DNA from: Pseudomonas sp. MN1F
Lineage (GTDB): Bacteria; Pseudomonadota; Gammaproteobacteria; Pseudomonadales; Pseudomonadaceae
NCBI RefSeq assembly: GCF_009391885.1
Contig: NZ_VZII01000006.1
Location: 1-64,000, forward strand
Reading direction: 5' to 3'
Length of the DNA: 64,000 bases
In this document: positions 7,846 through 16,460 of the stretch, piece by piece
Position numbering within the stretch: the stretch's first letter is position 1
Layout: every line of letters starts with the position of its first letter
Program-made: the position numbers and the translations under genes
The notes under the pieces: generated by a model
Seen by the model: only the letters and a program-made list of their open reading frames with translations
The model's database searches: none
What the model was told of the DNA's origin: nothing

Positions 7846-8895
7846 ATGAGGAACCGTTCGATGTTGCATGCATTGCTCGCGCTGGGTCTGTTGCTTGCCG
7901 CCACCCTGGTCGAAGCGGCGCCGCTGCAGGTGCCCACCCCGGCTGCACTGAGGAGCCAGATCGATCACCTCAAGCCCGGCCAGTTTCTCTGGTACCCGCA
8001 GGTCTCACCGGCGGGGCCGGTGACTGTGGTGGTCAGCCTCACCGAGCAACGTGCCTACGTTTATCGCAATGGCATCGCCATCGGCGTCAGCACCGTGAGC
8101 AGCGGCAAGGCAGGGCGGGAAACCCCCACCGGGGTGTTCAGCATTCTGCAGAAGAAAGTCGAGTACAAATCCAGCCTCTACAACGACGCACCGATGCCTT
8201 ATATGGAGCGGCTGACCTGGGACGGTATCGCCCTGCACGCGGGCCATCTGCCGGGTTACCCGGCTTCCCATGGTTGCGTACGCCTGCCGTTGGAGTTTGC
8301 CAAGAAGCTGTATGAGGCCACCGGCTTCAGTTCGACCACCGTCATCGTTTCCGATACCCACAGTGCACCGGTGGAGGTCTACCACCCTGGCGTGCTGGCG
8401 CCCACGGTCAACGCTGGCAAGGCCCAGGGGCCGCTGGTACTGAGTAACCAGCAGTTCTGGAACGACCCGGACCCGACGGCTGGACCGCTGTCGATCCTGG
8501 TCAGTCGCGCCGACCTGCGCGCCTACGTGTATCGCGGTGGCCAGCTGATCGGCTCGGCGCCTGCACTCTCGCTTGAAAACAGCAAGCATCGCAGTGGCAT
8601 GGCGGTGTATTCGCTGCTGCAAAAACCCTCCGCCCTGGAGCTCGATGGTGCGCTACCCTTACGGTGGTCAGTGGTGGCCCTGAGCAACCCGGAGTACGGG
8701 GATACGCCCTATGAACAGCTGGGGCAACTGAACATCAACCCGGAGTTCCGCCAGCACCTGCGCGCGGCGATGGACGTCGGCACGATGCTGGTGATCACCG
8801 ATTGGGCGTCGACCCGGGATACCCGCAGCGACGGAAAGTTCACGGTGATCAGCACCGAAGACGGTAAGAAACACAAGCCATTGGTCAAGAAATGA
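7846..8895 (+). CDS. L,D-transpeptidase (YkuD) with a second, degenerate YkuD-like half
   Basis: Periplasmic cysteine transpeptidase expected to form 3-3 peptidoglycan cross-links or to anchor envelope proteins. A signal peptide ends near LVEA-AP (residue 25). The catalytic YkuD domain spans about 58-172, with H131-x-x-H134 and the nucleophile motif SHGCVR (C144). Residues 213-320 look like a second copy of its front half: GPVTVVVSLTEQRAYVYRNG is echoed by GPLSILVSRADLRAYVYRGG, and FSILQKK by YSLLQKP. The second copy has no HGC motif. At 349 residues it is longer than a minimal YkuD enzyme for this reason. The start has GAGGCCAGG upstream. Confidence 0.88.
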   Translation: MRNRSMLHALLALGLLLAATLVEAAPLQVPTPAALRSQIDHLKPGQFLWYPQVSPAGPVTVVVSLTEQRAYVYRNGIAIGVSTVSSGKAGRETPTGVFSILQKKVEYKSSLYNDAPMPYMERLTWDGIALHAGHLPGYPASHGCVRLPLEFAKKLYEATGFSSTTVIVSDTHSAPVEVYHPGVLAPTVNAGKAQGPLVLSNQQFWNDPDPTAGPLSILVSRADLRAYVYRGGQLIGSAPALSLENSKHRSGMAVYSLLQKPSALELDGALPLRWSVVALSNPEYGDTPYEQLGQLNINPEFRQHLRAAMDVGTMLVITDWASTRDTRSDGKFTVISTEDGKKHKPLVKK

Positions 8896-8983
8896 TCGGC
8901 AATCCCGAAGAATTCAAGCAAAGTGGTGGCTTTTGGCCGCAAGCCAGCTGACTTTTTGCTGACAGGCCTTTACCGGGGTAACC

Positions 8984-9700
8984 ATGTCGATGTTCCAACC
9001 CGTGCGGGGAGCCATTCGGCTCTCGGTGGCCAGTATTGGCCTGTTTTTCCTCTGCGCCTGGCAAGCCGCCCACGCACAGCCCCTGCCCAGCGCCGCCGAA
9101 CTGCAGCAACTGGCGCCCAACGCCAACCTTTCCACCCTGAACTTGGCCCTTACCGCCTATGCGTGTGCCAGCCACAGCGATGGGGACAAGTTGCTGACGG
9201 TGATCGATTACTCCAAGGCCTCGCGTGACAAGCGCCTGTGGGTGTTCGACTTGCGTGCGCGCAAACTGTTGTTCGAGGAGTGGGTCGCCCACGGCAAGAA
9301 CAGCGGCGCCGATGTGCCGACGACATTTTCCAACGCCCCCAACAGTTACCAATCCTCCCTCGGCTTGTATGAAACCGGCCAGACCTACAGCGGCAAGCAC
9401 GGCCGCTCGCTGCGCCTGCAGGGGCTGGAACCGGGGTTCAACGACAACAGCATGTCGCGGGCGATTGTCATGCATGCCGCCGCCTATGCCGACCCCAAGG
9501 TCGTTCCCGGCCTCGGTCGCCTGGGGCGCAGCCAGGGCTGCCCGGCCGTTCGGCCGGCAATCGCTGGCAAGCTGATCGACACGCTGCAACGCGGCAGCTA
9601 TGTGTTTGCCTACTACCCGCAGCAGGACTGGCTGAAGAAGTCGCGTTTTCTCAATGCCCAGAGTTGCCCGTTGGCGAACCAGTCGATCGCCAGCAAGTAA
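8984..9700 (+). CDS. Murein L,D-transpeptidase catalytic domain family (YkuD_2 type)
   Basis: A 238-residue secreted protein with N-terminal hydrophobic leader LSVASIGLFFLCAWQAAHA-Q. The C-terminal half has the YkuD_2 active-site layout: IVMHAAAYAD (H164) and GRSQGCPAVR (C186), where CPA replaces the CVR of classical YkuD. This branch of L,D-transpeptidase-like proteins is common in proteobacteria and has few characterised members. It follows the classical YkuD gene by 88 bp on the same strand; a weak hairpin (arms TGGCTT and AAGCCA) lies between them. A terminator hairpin follows directly. Confidence 0.85.
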   Translation: MSMFQPVRGAIRLSVASIGLFFLCAWQAAHAQPLPSAAELQQLAPNANLSTLNLALTAYACASHSDGDKLLTVIDYSKASRDKRLWVFDLRARKLLFEEWVAHGKNSGADVPTTFSNAPNSYQSSLGLYETGQTYSGKHGRSLRLQGLEPGFNDNSMSRAIVMHAAAYADPKVVPGLGRLGRSQGCPAVRPAIAGKLIDTLQRGSYVFAYYPQQDWLKKSRFLNAQSCPLANQSIASK

Positions 9701-9711
9701 CCCCGCTACAG

Positions 9712-9751
9712 GTGGCTTATGGATCCATAAATGTTCATAAGCCACTTTTTT
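9712..9751 (+). terminator. Rho-independent terminator after the YkuD_2 gene
   Basis: Arms GTGGCTTATG (9712-9721) and CATAAGCCAC (9736-9745) form a perfect 10-bp stem and are followed by six T residues (9746-9751). It begins 12 bp after the stop codon. The loop contains a VanR-type palindrome, so terminator and operator are superimposed. Confidence 0.85.
9717..9730. promoter_or_regulatory. Distal VanR operator candidate (TTATGGATCCATAA)
   Basis: A perfect 14-bp palindrome centred on GGATCC. From memory, the Caulobacter VanR operator is ATTGGATCCAAT, which shares the TGGATCCA core. The site is about 85 bp upstream of vanA and 65 bp upstream of a second TGGATCCA. Confidence 0.65.
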
Positions 9752-9752
9752 A

Positions 9753-9790
9753 TTGACTGATATCCGATTTTTGGTTGTTAATGGATCCAC
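9753..9790 (+). promoter_or_regulatory. vanA promoter with overlapping proximal VanR operator
   Basis: The -35 candidate TTGACT (9753-9758) and -10 candidate GTTAAT (9777-9782) are separated by 18 bp. The -10 runs into TGGATCCA (9782-9789), the second VanR-like core, so a bound GntR repressor would occlude the promoter. The vanA ATG follows at 9815 with ribosome site CGGAGAA. Confidence 0.65.
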
Positions 9791-9814
9791 AAAAACAATC
9801 AATCGGAGAATCGG

Positions 9815-10876
9815 ATGTTCCCGAAAAACGCCTGGTATGTCGCCTGCACCCCTGACGAGATCACCGAAAAGCCGCTGGGCCGGCAGATCTGCGGGGAAAA
9901 GATGGTGTTCTATCGCGGTCAGCAAAACCTGATCTGCGCCGTGGAGGATTTCTGCCCGCACCGCGGGGCACCGTTGTCCTTGGGCTATGTCGAGAACGGC
10001 AACCTCGTCTGTGGTTACCATGGCCTGGTCATGGGCGGCGACGGCAAGACCGTCGACATGCCTGGCCAGCGGGTACGGGGGTTCCCGTGCAACAAGGCCT
10101 ATGCCACGGTCGAGCGCTATGGTTTCGTTTGGGTGTGGCCCGGCGAACAGGCACTGGCCGACCCCGCCAGCCTTTGCCATCTGCCGTGGGCAGAGAGTGA
10201 CGAGTGGGCTTACGGCGGCGGGTTGTTCCACATCAATTGCGACTATCGCCTGATGATCGACAACCTCATGGACCTGACCCACGAAACCTACGTTCATGCC
10301 TCCAGCATCGGCCAGAAGGAAATCGACGAAGCGCCGCCAGTGACCACGGTCAACGGCGACGAGGTGGTCACTGCCCGCCACATGCAAAACATCATGGCGC
10401 CGCCGTTCTGGCGCATGGCGCTGCGTGGCAACCAGCTGCCCGACGACCAGCCGGTCGACCGCTGGCAGATCTGCCGTTTCACCCCGCCTAGCCATGTACT
10501 GATCGAAGTGGGCGTGGCACTCGCCGGCAAGGGCGGCTACCACGCGGCGGCCCAGGACAAAGCGTCGAGCATCGTGGTCGACTTCATCACCCCAGAGACC
10601 GAGACCTCCATCTGGTACTTCTGGGGCATGGCGCGCAACTTCAACCCTCAGGATCAGGCACTGACCGCCAGCATCCGCGAAGGGCAGGGGAAGATCTTCA
10701 GCGAAGACCTCGACATGCTTGAACAGCAACAGGCCAACCTGTTGGCGAACCCGCAGCGTCACTTGCTCAAGCTCAATATCGATGCCGGCGGTGTGCAGGC
10801 GCGGCGCGTGCTCGAGCGGCTGATCGCCCAGGAGCAGGCCAGCGTCGCTGTACCACTGATCGCAACCGCGCAGTAA
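9815..10876 (+). CDS. vanA: Vanillate O-demethylase oxygenase subunit VanA
   Basis: Rieske non-haem iron oxygenase that demethylates vanillate to protocatechuate with VanB as reductase. The 353-residue length is normal. The Rieske cluster ligands are C47-P-H49 and C66-G-Y-H69. The mononuclear iron site is seen in DNLMDLTHETYVH (H156, H161). MFPKNAWYVAC and GFPCNKAY are typical of VanA-type demethylases. It is cotranscribed with vanB, 57 bp downstream, behind GGATCC operators. Related Rieske demethylases for other methoxybenzoates (syringate, veratrate) look similar, but the vanB-vanR context supports vanillate. Confidence 0.92.
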   Translation: MFPKNAWYVACTPDEITEKPLGRQICGEKMVFYRGQQNLICAVEDFCPHRGAPLSLGYVENGNLVCGYHGLVMGGDGKTVDMPGQRVRGFPCNKAYATVERYGFVWVWPGEQALADPASLCHLPWAESDEWAYGGGLFHINCDYRLMIDNLMDLTHETYVHASSIGQKEIDEAPPVTTVNGDEVVTARHMQNIMAPPFWRMALRGNQLPDDQPVDRWQICRFTPPSHVLIEVGVALAGKGGYHAAAQDKASSIVVDFITPETETSIWYFWGMARNFNPQDQALTASIREGQGKIFSEDLDMLEQQQANLLANPQRHLLKLNIDAGGVQARRVLERLIAQEQASVAVPLIATAQ

Positions 10877-10933
10877 CCGTCCCTGTCGATGCCCAGCACG
10901 GCCATCCCGGTGGCCGTCCATGCAAGGTGAGCC

Positions 10934-11884
10934 ATGATTGAAGTTGTCGTCACAGCCCGAACCCGTGAAGCCGAAGGTATCTGCAGCTACGAATTGAGCT
11001 GCGCCCAAGGCAAGCTGCTACCCGCATTCAGCGCCGGCGCGCACATTGATGTGCACTTGCCCGGCGGCCTGGTGCGCCAGTACTCCTTGTGCAATCACCC
11101 GCAGGAGCGCCACCGTTACCTGATCGGCGTGCTCAACGATGCCGCGTCGCGCGGCGGCTCCCGCTGCCTGCACGAGCAGGTTGAAGCGGGGCATCGCCTG
11201 CTGATCAGCGAGCCGCGCAATCTGTTCGCCCTGGCGCCCGGTGCCAGGCGCAGCCTGCTGTTTGCCGGCGGCATCGGTATCACCCCGATCCTGTGCATGG
11301 CGGAGCAACTGTGGCTGCAGGGTGATCACTTCGAGTTGCATTACTGCGCCCGCTCAAGCGAGCGCGCGGCGTTCCTTGAACGCCTGGCGGCGACACCGTT
11401 CGCCGGCCAGGTCCATCTGCATTTCGACGCGCTCCCGCAGACCCGGCTCGACCTGGCCCAGGTACTGGCAGTGCCTGGCGTGGAGGATCACCTGTACGTC
11501 TGCGGGCCGGGTGGGTTCATGCAACATGTGCTGGACAGTGCCCGCAGTCATGGCTGGCAGGACGCCCGGTTGCACCGCGAATACTTCGCCGCCGCGCCGG
11601 TCGACACTGCGGCTGACGGGGTATTTTCGGTCAGGCTCGGCAGCACCGGCCAGGTCTTCGAGATCCCGGCGGACAAGACCGTGGTCCAGGTACTGGAAAG
11701 CCATGGCGTGCCGATTGCGGTGTCGTGCGAGCAGGGCGTATGCGGAACCTGCCTGACCCGGGTGCTGGAAGGGGTGCCGGAGCATCGCGACCTGTACCTG
11801 ACCGAGGATGAGCAGGCCGCCAACGACCAGTTCACCCCGTGCTGCTCACGGGCCAGGACGCCGATGCTGGTGCTGGACCTGTAG
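10934..11884 (+). CDS. vanB: Vanillate O-demethylase ferredoxin reductase subunit VanB
   Basis: NAD(P)H-dependent reductase that feeds electrons to VanA. Its 316 residues are arranged as an FMN-binding barrel (HLPGGLVRQYSLCN), an NAD-binding domain (LLFAGGIGITPILCMAEQL, then YVCGPGGFM) and a C-terminal plant-type 2Fe-2S domain with C265, C270, C273 and a distal CC. This is the phthalate-dioxygenase-reductase order and differs from FAD-type reductases. It is followed 8 bp later by the convergent vanR. Confidence 0.93.
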   Translation: MIEVVVTARTREAEGICSYELSCAQGKLLPAFSAGAHIDVHLPGGLVRQYSLCNHPQERHRYLIGVLNDAASRGGSRCLHEQVEAGHRLLISEPRNLFALAPGARRSLLFAGGIGITPILCMAEQLWLQGDHFELHYCARSSERAAFLERLAATPFAGQVHLHFDALPQTRLDLAQVLAVPGVEDHLYVCGPGGFMQHVLDSARSHGWQDARLHREYFAAAPVDTAADGVFSVRLGSTGQVFEIPADKTVVQVLESHGVPIAVSCEQGVCGTCLTRVLEGVPEHRDLYLTEDEQAANDQFTPCCSRARTPMLVLDL

Positions 11885-11892
11885 GTGCGCGC

Positions 11893-12606
11893 CTAGTTGC
11901 CTTTGGAAATCACCTGGACGCCACTTGCCGTGCTGGCCGCGCCGAACACTTCGGCATAGCGCAGCGTGGCATTGGCGTGTTCGCGCATGATGCTTTCGGC
12001 GCGCGCGCCCTGGCCGTTGCGCAGTGCATCGACCAGTGAGTGGTGCTGCATGTGGGCGAAATTGAAGCGCCGGTATTCGCTAGCCATGTCGTCGCGGTCA
12101 AAGGCCAGCGCCGATACCGAGGCGAACGGGCGATGGTCATTGCGTGCCAGTGCCTCGGCAATGGCCGGGTTGCCACTGCCGGCCACGATCACCTGGTGCA
12201 AGCGCACGTTGAGGTCGTGGTAGGCCGCCAGGTCCTGTTCGGTGATGTAGCCCTTGGCGAACAGGGCGTCGCCCTCATCCAGGCACTGCGCCAGTGTGGC
12301 CATGGCGTGCGCGTCCAGGCCACGTTCGGCGCACAGGCGCGCCGCCAGCCCTTCAAGGACGCCTCGCACCTCCACGGCGCCGGTGAGGTCGTCGACGCTC
12401 AGCGTACGCACCTGAAAGCCCTTGCCGCCATGGCGCACCAGCAGGCCTTCCTGTTCCAGGGTGCGGAACGCCATGCGCACCGGCATGCGGGACACGCCGA
12501 AACGTTCCGCGGTCGGGACTTCCATCAACCGTTCACCGCCGGCCAGTTCGCCGGAGGCGATCATCTTGCGCAGGGCGACCAGGATGGTCTGGCCGTGTTT
12601 GCTCAT
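11893..12606 (-). CDS. vanR: GntR/FCD family repressor of vanAB (VanR)
   Basis: A 237-residue FadR-subfamily regulator: an N-terminal winged helix-turn-helix (VPTAERFGVSRMPVRMAFRTLEQEGL) and a C-terminal all-helical FCD ligand domain with metal-binding-type residues (YHDLNVRLHQVIV, then MQHHSLVDAL). The ATG at 12606 gives the usual GntR length; an upstream in-frame ATG would add an unlikely basic tail. It is convergent with vanB. VanR proteins repress vanAB and release DNA on binding vanillate. The GGATCC palindromes before vanA are its probable sites. I see no such site in its own upstream region. Confidence 0.88.
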   Translation of the reverse strand: MSKHGQTILVALRKMIASGELAGGERLMEVPTAERFGVSRMPVRMAFRTLEQEGLLVRHGGKGFQVRTLSVDDLTGAVEVRGVLEGLAARLCAERGLDAHAMATLAQCLDEGDALFAKGYITEQDLAAYHDLNVRLHQVIVAGSGNPAIAEALARNDHRPFASVSALAFDRDDMASEYRRFNFAHMQHHSLVDALRNGQGARAESIMREHANATLRYAEVFGAASTASGVQVISKGN

Positions 12607-12734
12607 TGCACGCGACCTCAAAGAAGGGGCCGCCATGGTACCGCAAGCGGCACGGACGTTGCACCGAGCAGGTGGAGCTTGCGGTAATCTGTGCGCGGCA
12701 TGGAACAGGCCCGCTAACAATAAGGTAAAGACGC

Positions 12735-13673
12735 TTGAAACTGCACCAACTCAAGGCGCTGGTCGCCATCCATAACGCCGGCAGCATCCTCGAAGCTTCC
12801 AAGCTCATGCACATCACCCAGCCTGCACTGAGCCGTTCGATCAAGGAACTGGAACGCGAGGTCGGTTTCACCCTGTTGCAGCGCTCACCCAAAGGCATGG
12901 TCCTGACCGAGGAAGGCAAGCGCGTCATCCGCCATGCCAACCTGGTGGTGGAAAGCATCCGTCGCCTGCAGATCGAAGCGGCCAGCATCCAGGATGCCGC
13001 GCTGGGTGCGGTGTCCATCGGGGTGACTTCGCTGACGGCGATGCTGGACGGGGTTGACGACAGCATCCTGGCCTTCCGGCGCAAATACCCGCGGGTGAAG
13101 ATCACCATCACCGACCTGCGCCCGAGCCAGATTCTGCAGCGGCTGCGCGATGGCAGCCTGGATTTTGCCCTGACCTCGCAGCAACCGCTGAGCCGGCTGA
13201 ACCTCGACTGGGAGGCGCTTGGCAGCATCAAGGGCCGGGTGATCTGCCATGCGTCGAATCAGCAGAAGTTCGCCAAGTCGCTGCGCACCTTGCAGTACGC
13301 CCCGTGGATCAGCCTGGATGAGCTCTCGGACCAGGCATCACAGTTTCACCAGCTGTTCGAGACCAACGGCCTGCGTGTCCCGCAGAACACCGTTGAGTGC
13401 ACATCCGTGATGATGGCGCTCAAGCTGTTGAAGAACACCGAATCGTTGATGACCATCAGTGAGCTGGCGGTGGACCAGGGGTTTACCTTTGGCATTGATG
13501 GCGAGTTCCTGGCCGTGGCGGTGCAGGAGCTGATTCCGGATTACCCGGTCAACCTGGTCTGCATCGACCGCCACAGCCTTACCGCGCCGGCTCAGGAACT
13601 CTTTCACAGCTTGCGTGGGCAGGTGCTCAGGCAAACCCGCCCGGCGCCGTCAGAAGTGATAGTACATGCCTAG
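12735..13673 (+). CDS. LysR family transcriptional regulator
   Basis: A 312-residue LysR-type regulator with an N-terminal helix-turn-helix (AGSILEASKLMHITQPALSRSIKELE in two parts) and a C-terminal substrate-binding-like effector domain. It starts at TTG (12735) with AAGGT upstream and reads KLHQLKALVAIHNAG. It is divergent from vanR and convergent with the porin gene, whose coding end it overlaps by 24 bp. The nearest likely targets are the porin and the MFS-amidohydrolase pair, between which a T-N11-A box lies. The abgR/TsaR-like N-terminus is shared with regulators of aromatic or amide catabolism. Confidence 0.87.
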   Translation: MKLHQLKALVAIHNAGSILEASKLMHITQPALSRSIKELEREVGFTLLQRSPKGMVLTEEGKRVIRHANLVVESIRRLQIEAASIQDAALGAVSIGVTSLTAMLDGVDDSILAFRRKYPRVKITITDLRPSQILQRLRDGSLDFALTSQQPLSRLNLDWEALGSIKGRVICHASNQQKFAKSLRTLQYAPWISLDELSDQASQFHQLFETNGLRVPQNTVECTSVMMALKLLKNTESLMTISELAVDQGFTFGIDGEFLAVAVQELIPDYPVNLVCIDRHSLTAPAQELFHSLRGQVLRQTRPAPSEVIVHA

Positions 13674-14780
13674 GGAGAGGTTGCTGGGGTCGTCGCCAAC
13701 CTGGTCCAGCGGGGTGCCAGCGTAGGTGACCGAGGAGGCAGGCTGGTTGAAGATCTTGCCAACCCGCCCATAGACAGCCCAGCGCGGGTTGATGAAGTGA
13801 TCGTAGCCGAGCATTACCCCTTGGGCGTTCTTGTCGCTCGCCGTGACCTGGCGCTGCATCACGGCCAGGCGCAGCACGTCCAGTTGGCCAACCGGTGCCA
13901 TCACGCCGAAGGTATACAACGTGGTACTGGGTGTGCCGGGCTGGTCCACGTCCTGGTGTTGCCAGGTCAGGCTGGTGGCTAGCGGGCCGAAATCGTAGAA
14001 CGTCGACAGGCTCTTGTAATGGTTGGCGGTCTGGCGCGAGCGGCCACCGTCGTCCCAAGGGTCGCTGTAATACAGGTTGTACGAGGCCAGCAGCATCAAT
14101 TCACTGGTGCGGTATTGCAGGCGGGCGCCGCCACCGCGCACGGTACGCCCCTGGCTGGCGGCATCATCGAAGCCGAAGGTCACGGCGGTGCCGAGGGTGA
14201 AACCGTTCAGGGTCGGGCTGGTGTACGCCAGGGTGTGTTTCGGGCGCAGGTCGAGGTTGTAGGCACCCTTGCCAGCGGCAGGCAGGGCCAGGAAGGTGTA
14301 AGGCGAGCCATAAGTGGCCAGGAACGGGTCGGCGTAGGTCGGGGTGCCCATGCTGTAGGTCTTGCCGAACTCAAGCTTGCCCAGGGTTCGCGAGCGCAGG
14401 GCAAGCGTTGCCAGGCGCAGGCTACCGATCGTGGCCCAGGTACCCTCCAAGGCTTTGCCATTGACGTTGAAGCCTTCCTCGACATCGAGTTCCAGAACGG
14501 TATCGGTGCCAACCGCCTTCCTGGCATACAGCCCGAGCTTGTTGGTCCATGCGCCGCCACCGGCCAGACGAAAACCCGAATGGTGCTGCGAGTCGTGATA
14601 GCTGGTGAAGGCATCCACGGTGCCGTAGAGCTTGAGCTTGTCATCGAAACCGTTATCGACCCCGTAATAACCGAAACCTGGCGCAATCCGTCCCAAGGTC
14701 GGGAAGCCCTCGGCATGCGCCGGCACGGCAAGGCAAACACATTGAATCATCAACAGCATCGAGGTAGTGCGAGTGTTCAT
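13650..14780 (-). CDS. Outer-membrane porin, Gram-negative trimeric type
   Basis: A 376-residue protein with signal peptide (ending AVPAHA-E), then alternating beta strands such as LKLYGTVDAFTSYH and LGKLEFGKTYSMGTP, and a terminal phenylalanine (GMYYHF) as required for BamA-mediated assembly. The layout matches the general diffusion porins of the OmpC/Burkholderia type and not OprD, despite similar size. It would form a 16-strand channel for small solutes. It is divergent from the MFS-amidohydrolase pair and probably co-regulated with it. Its last 24 bp overlap the end of the LysR gene on the other strand. Confidence 0.85.
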   Translation of the reverse strand: MNTRTTSMLLMIQCVCLAVPAHAEGFPTLGRIAPGFGYYGVDNGFDDKLKLYGTVDAFTSYHDSQHHSGFRLAGGGAWTNKLGLYARKAVGTDTVLELDVEEGFNVNGKALEGTWATIGSLRLATLALRSRTLGKLEFGKTYSMGTPTYADPFLATYGSPYTFLALPAAGKGAYNLDLRPKHTLAYTSPTLNGFTLGTAVTFGFDDAASQGRTVRGGGARLQYRTSELMLLASYNLYYSDPWDDGGRSRQTANHYKSLSTFYDFGPLATSLTWQHQDVDQPGTPSTTLYTFGVMAPVGQLDVLRLAVMQRQVTASDKNAQGVMLGYDHFINPRWAVYGRVGKIFNQPASSVTYAGTPLDQVGDDPSNLSLGMYYHF

Positions 14781-15154
14781 TCACGACTCCAGGCCAACTC
14801 ACTGATGGGGTGGCCCGTAGCGTCGGTGAACAGATCGTTTCAGTGCGATTGCTTATTCGGCAACCCTATGCCGCCTGGTTAATCAGGCCCTGGCGCAGCG
14901 CGCGTCTGGGCGGCAACACCTGCTGCAGAGCGGCCGGGAACACCCGACACGCCAGCGTTGGGTGTGCGGATCGGTGCGCGTTAGCGGGGCAGCGGGCACC
15001 GGCACGGCAAACAGTGCGCCAGCTCAGGGCATATTGGCCGGCGCCTGCACGGGGCGATTAACCTGCGGTTACTTACATGCCCAAACTGCAAGTGTGTTGA
15101 GTGCCCGATTGGCTGATAGTCGTTGCACGCCGCGATTTGCCATCGGAGAAAACA
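14781..15154. other. 374-bp gene-free divergent regulatory region
   Basis: It lies between the divergent porin and MFS genes. No convincing small ORF or RNA is visible. It contains a short palindromic T-N11-A element at 15059-15071 and ribosome sites at both edges (TGGAG for the porin, CGGAGAA for the MFS). Confidence 0.6.
15059..15071. promoter_or_regulatory. Candidate LysR box TAACC-TGC-GGTTA
   Basis: A 13-bp element with perfect 5-bp arms and the T-N11-A geometry of LysR-type binding sites, 84-96 bp before the MFS start. The regulator at 12735 is the likely ligand; this is inference. Confidence 0.45.
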
Positions 15155-16459
15155 ATGACAACACCGCTACCCGTATCGACCGCCGTGCAGCCGGATGCGC
15201 ATTGCGCCACGCAGGGGGTGCGTTCCTCGCGCAAGACCTTGATCGCCTGTTCGCTGGGCAATGCGCTGGAAATGTACGACTTCACCATCTACAGCTTCTT
15301 CGCCGTGCTGATCGGCAAGCATTTCTTCCCCTCCGAGTCGGCGACGGCGTCGTTGTTGATGTCGCTGGCCACCTTTGGTGTGGGTTTCCTGATGCGCCCG
15401 ATCGGGGCGATGGTCATCGGCCGCTACGCCGACCGGCATGGGCGCAAGGCCGCCTTGAGCCTTACCATTGGCCTGATGACCCTGGGCACCGCGCTGATCG
15501 CCTTTGCACCCACCTATTCGCAGATTGGCATTTTCGCCACGCTGCTGCTGGTGGTCGGCCGGCTGATCCAGGGCATGTCGGCAGGCGGGGAGGTCGGGAC
15601 TGCATCGGTGTTCCTCATGGAATCGAGTGCGGTGCGCAACCGTTGCCGGAACGTCAGCTGGCAGGCCGCCAGCCAGGGCTATGCTGCCTTGGTGGGCGCC
15701 GGCTTCGGCTTTGCGCTGCACCAGTTGCTCGACCCCGCAGCCCTGGAAAGCTGGGGATGGCGGGTACCCTTCATAGTCGGGCTGCTGATCGGCCCGGTCG
15801 GTTGGTACATTCGCACGCGCCTGCCAGAAACCCACGAGGCGGCGCCCGTGTCCCACGGTGGGCAAGGGCTCGATGCCGAACTGCTCAAGCGCATCGCCCT
15901 GGGCATCGGCCTGATGGCCAGTTCGACCATCGGCATGTACCTGTTGGTGTTCTACATGCCCACCTACCTCACCACCACCTTGCAGTATCCGCCTGGCAGC
16001 GCCATGGCGATCGCCTGCATCAGCAGCGGCTGCATGGCGGTCATCTGCCCGCTGGCGGGCAAATTTGCCGACAAGTACCAACTGCGCAAGCGCCTGCTGG
16101 CGTGGACGGTGGCCACGCCGGTGGTGCTGATCCTGCCAGTGTTCTACCTGCTCGGGCAGGTACGTGACATGGGCCTGGCCATGATGTGCGTCGCCGTGCT
16201 GATCCTGCCGACGTGCATCGGCGCGGGCGCGTTCTTCGCACTGATCATGGAGGGCTTCCCGAAAGCCCGCCGGTCCTTTGGCACCTCGGTCAGCTACAGC
16301 CTGGGCGTGACGCTCTTCGGCGGCTTCGCGCCGCTGGTGGCTACCTGGCTGATCGCCGCGCTGCAAACCCCGATGGCGCCGGCCTATTTCCTCTTGGGCG
16401 GTGGCGTTGTCAGCCTGGTCTGCCTCAACTATTTCCCTGAAAACAAAGGATGCGAGTGA
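15155..16459 (+). CDS. MFS transporter, metabolite:H+ symporter (MHS) family
   Basis: A 434-residue proton symporter with about 12 membrane helices. Family marks are ACSLGNALEMYDFTIYSFFA in helix 1, the loop GRYADRHGRKAAL between helices 2 and 3, and QGMSAGGEVGTASVFLMES, typical of MHS carriers (KgtP, ProP, ShiA and citrate or aromatic-acid carriers). The ATG at 15155 with CGGAGAA upstream is preferred. It is separated by one base from the M20 amidohydrolase, so the two form an operon that imports and hydrolyses the same compound, most simply an N-acylated or amide-linked acid. Confidence 0.88.
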   Translation: MTTPLPVSTAVQPDAHCATQGVRSSRKTLIACSLGNALEMYDFTIYSFFAVLIGKHFFPSESATASLLMSLATFGVGFLMRPIGAMVIGRYADRHGRKAALSLTIGLMTLGTALIAFAPTYSQIGIFATLLLVVGRLIQGMSAGGEVGTASVFLMESSAVRNRCRNVSWQAASQGYAALVGAGFGFALHQLLDPAALESWGWRVPFIVGLLIGPVGWYIRTRLPETHEAAPVSHGGQGLDAELLKRIALGIGLMASSTIGMYLLVFYMPTYLTTTLQYPPGSAMAIACISSGCMAVICPLAGKFADKYQLRKRLLAWTVATPVVLILPVFYLLGQVRDMGLAMMCVAVLILPTCIGAGAFFALIMEGFPKARRSFGTSVSYSLGVTLFGGFAPLVATWLIAALQTPMAPAYFLLGGGVVSLVCLNYFPENKGCE

Positions 16460-16460
16460 C

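Noticed and set aside
8885..11008. Open frame of about 700 codons opposite the YkuD_2 and vanA genes
   Set aside because: It spans two well-supported genes and a terminator and shows no domain.
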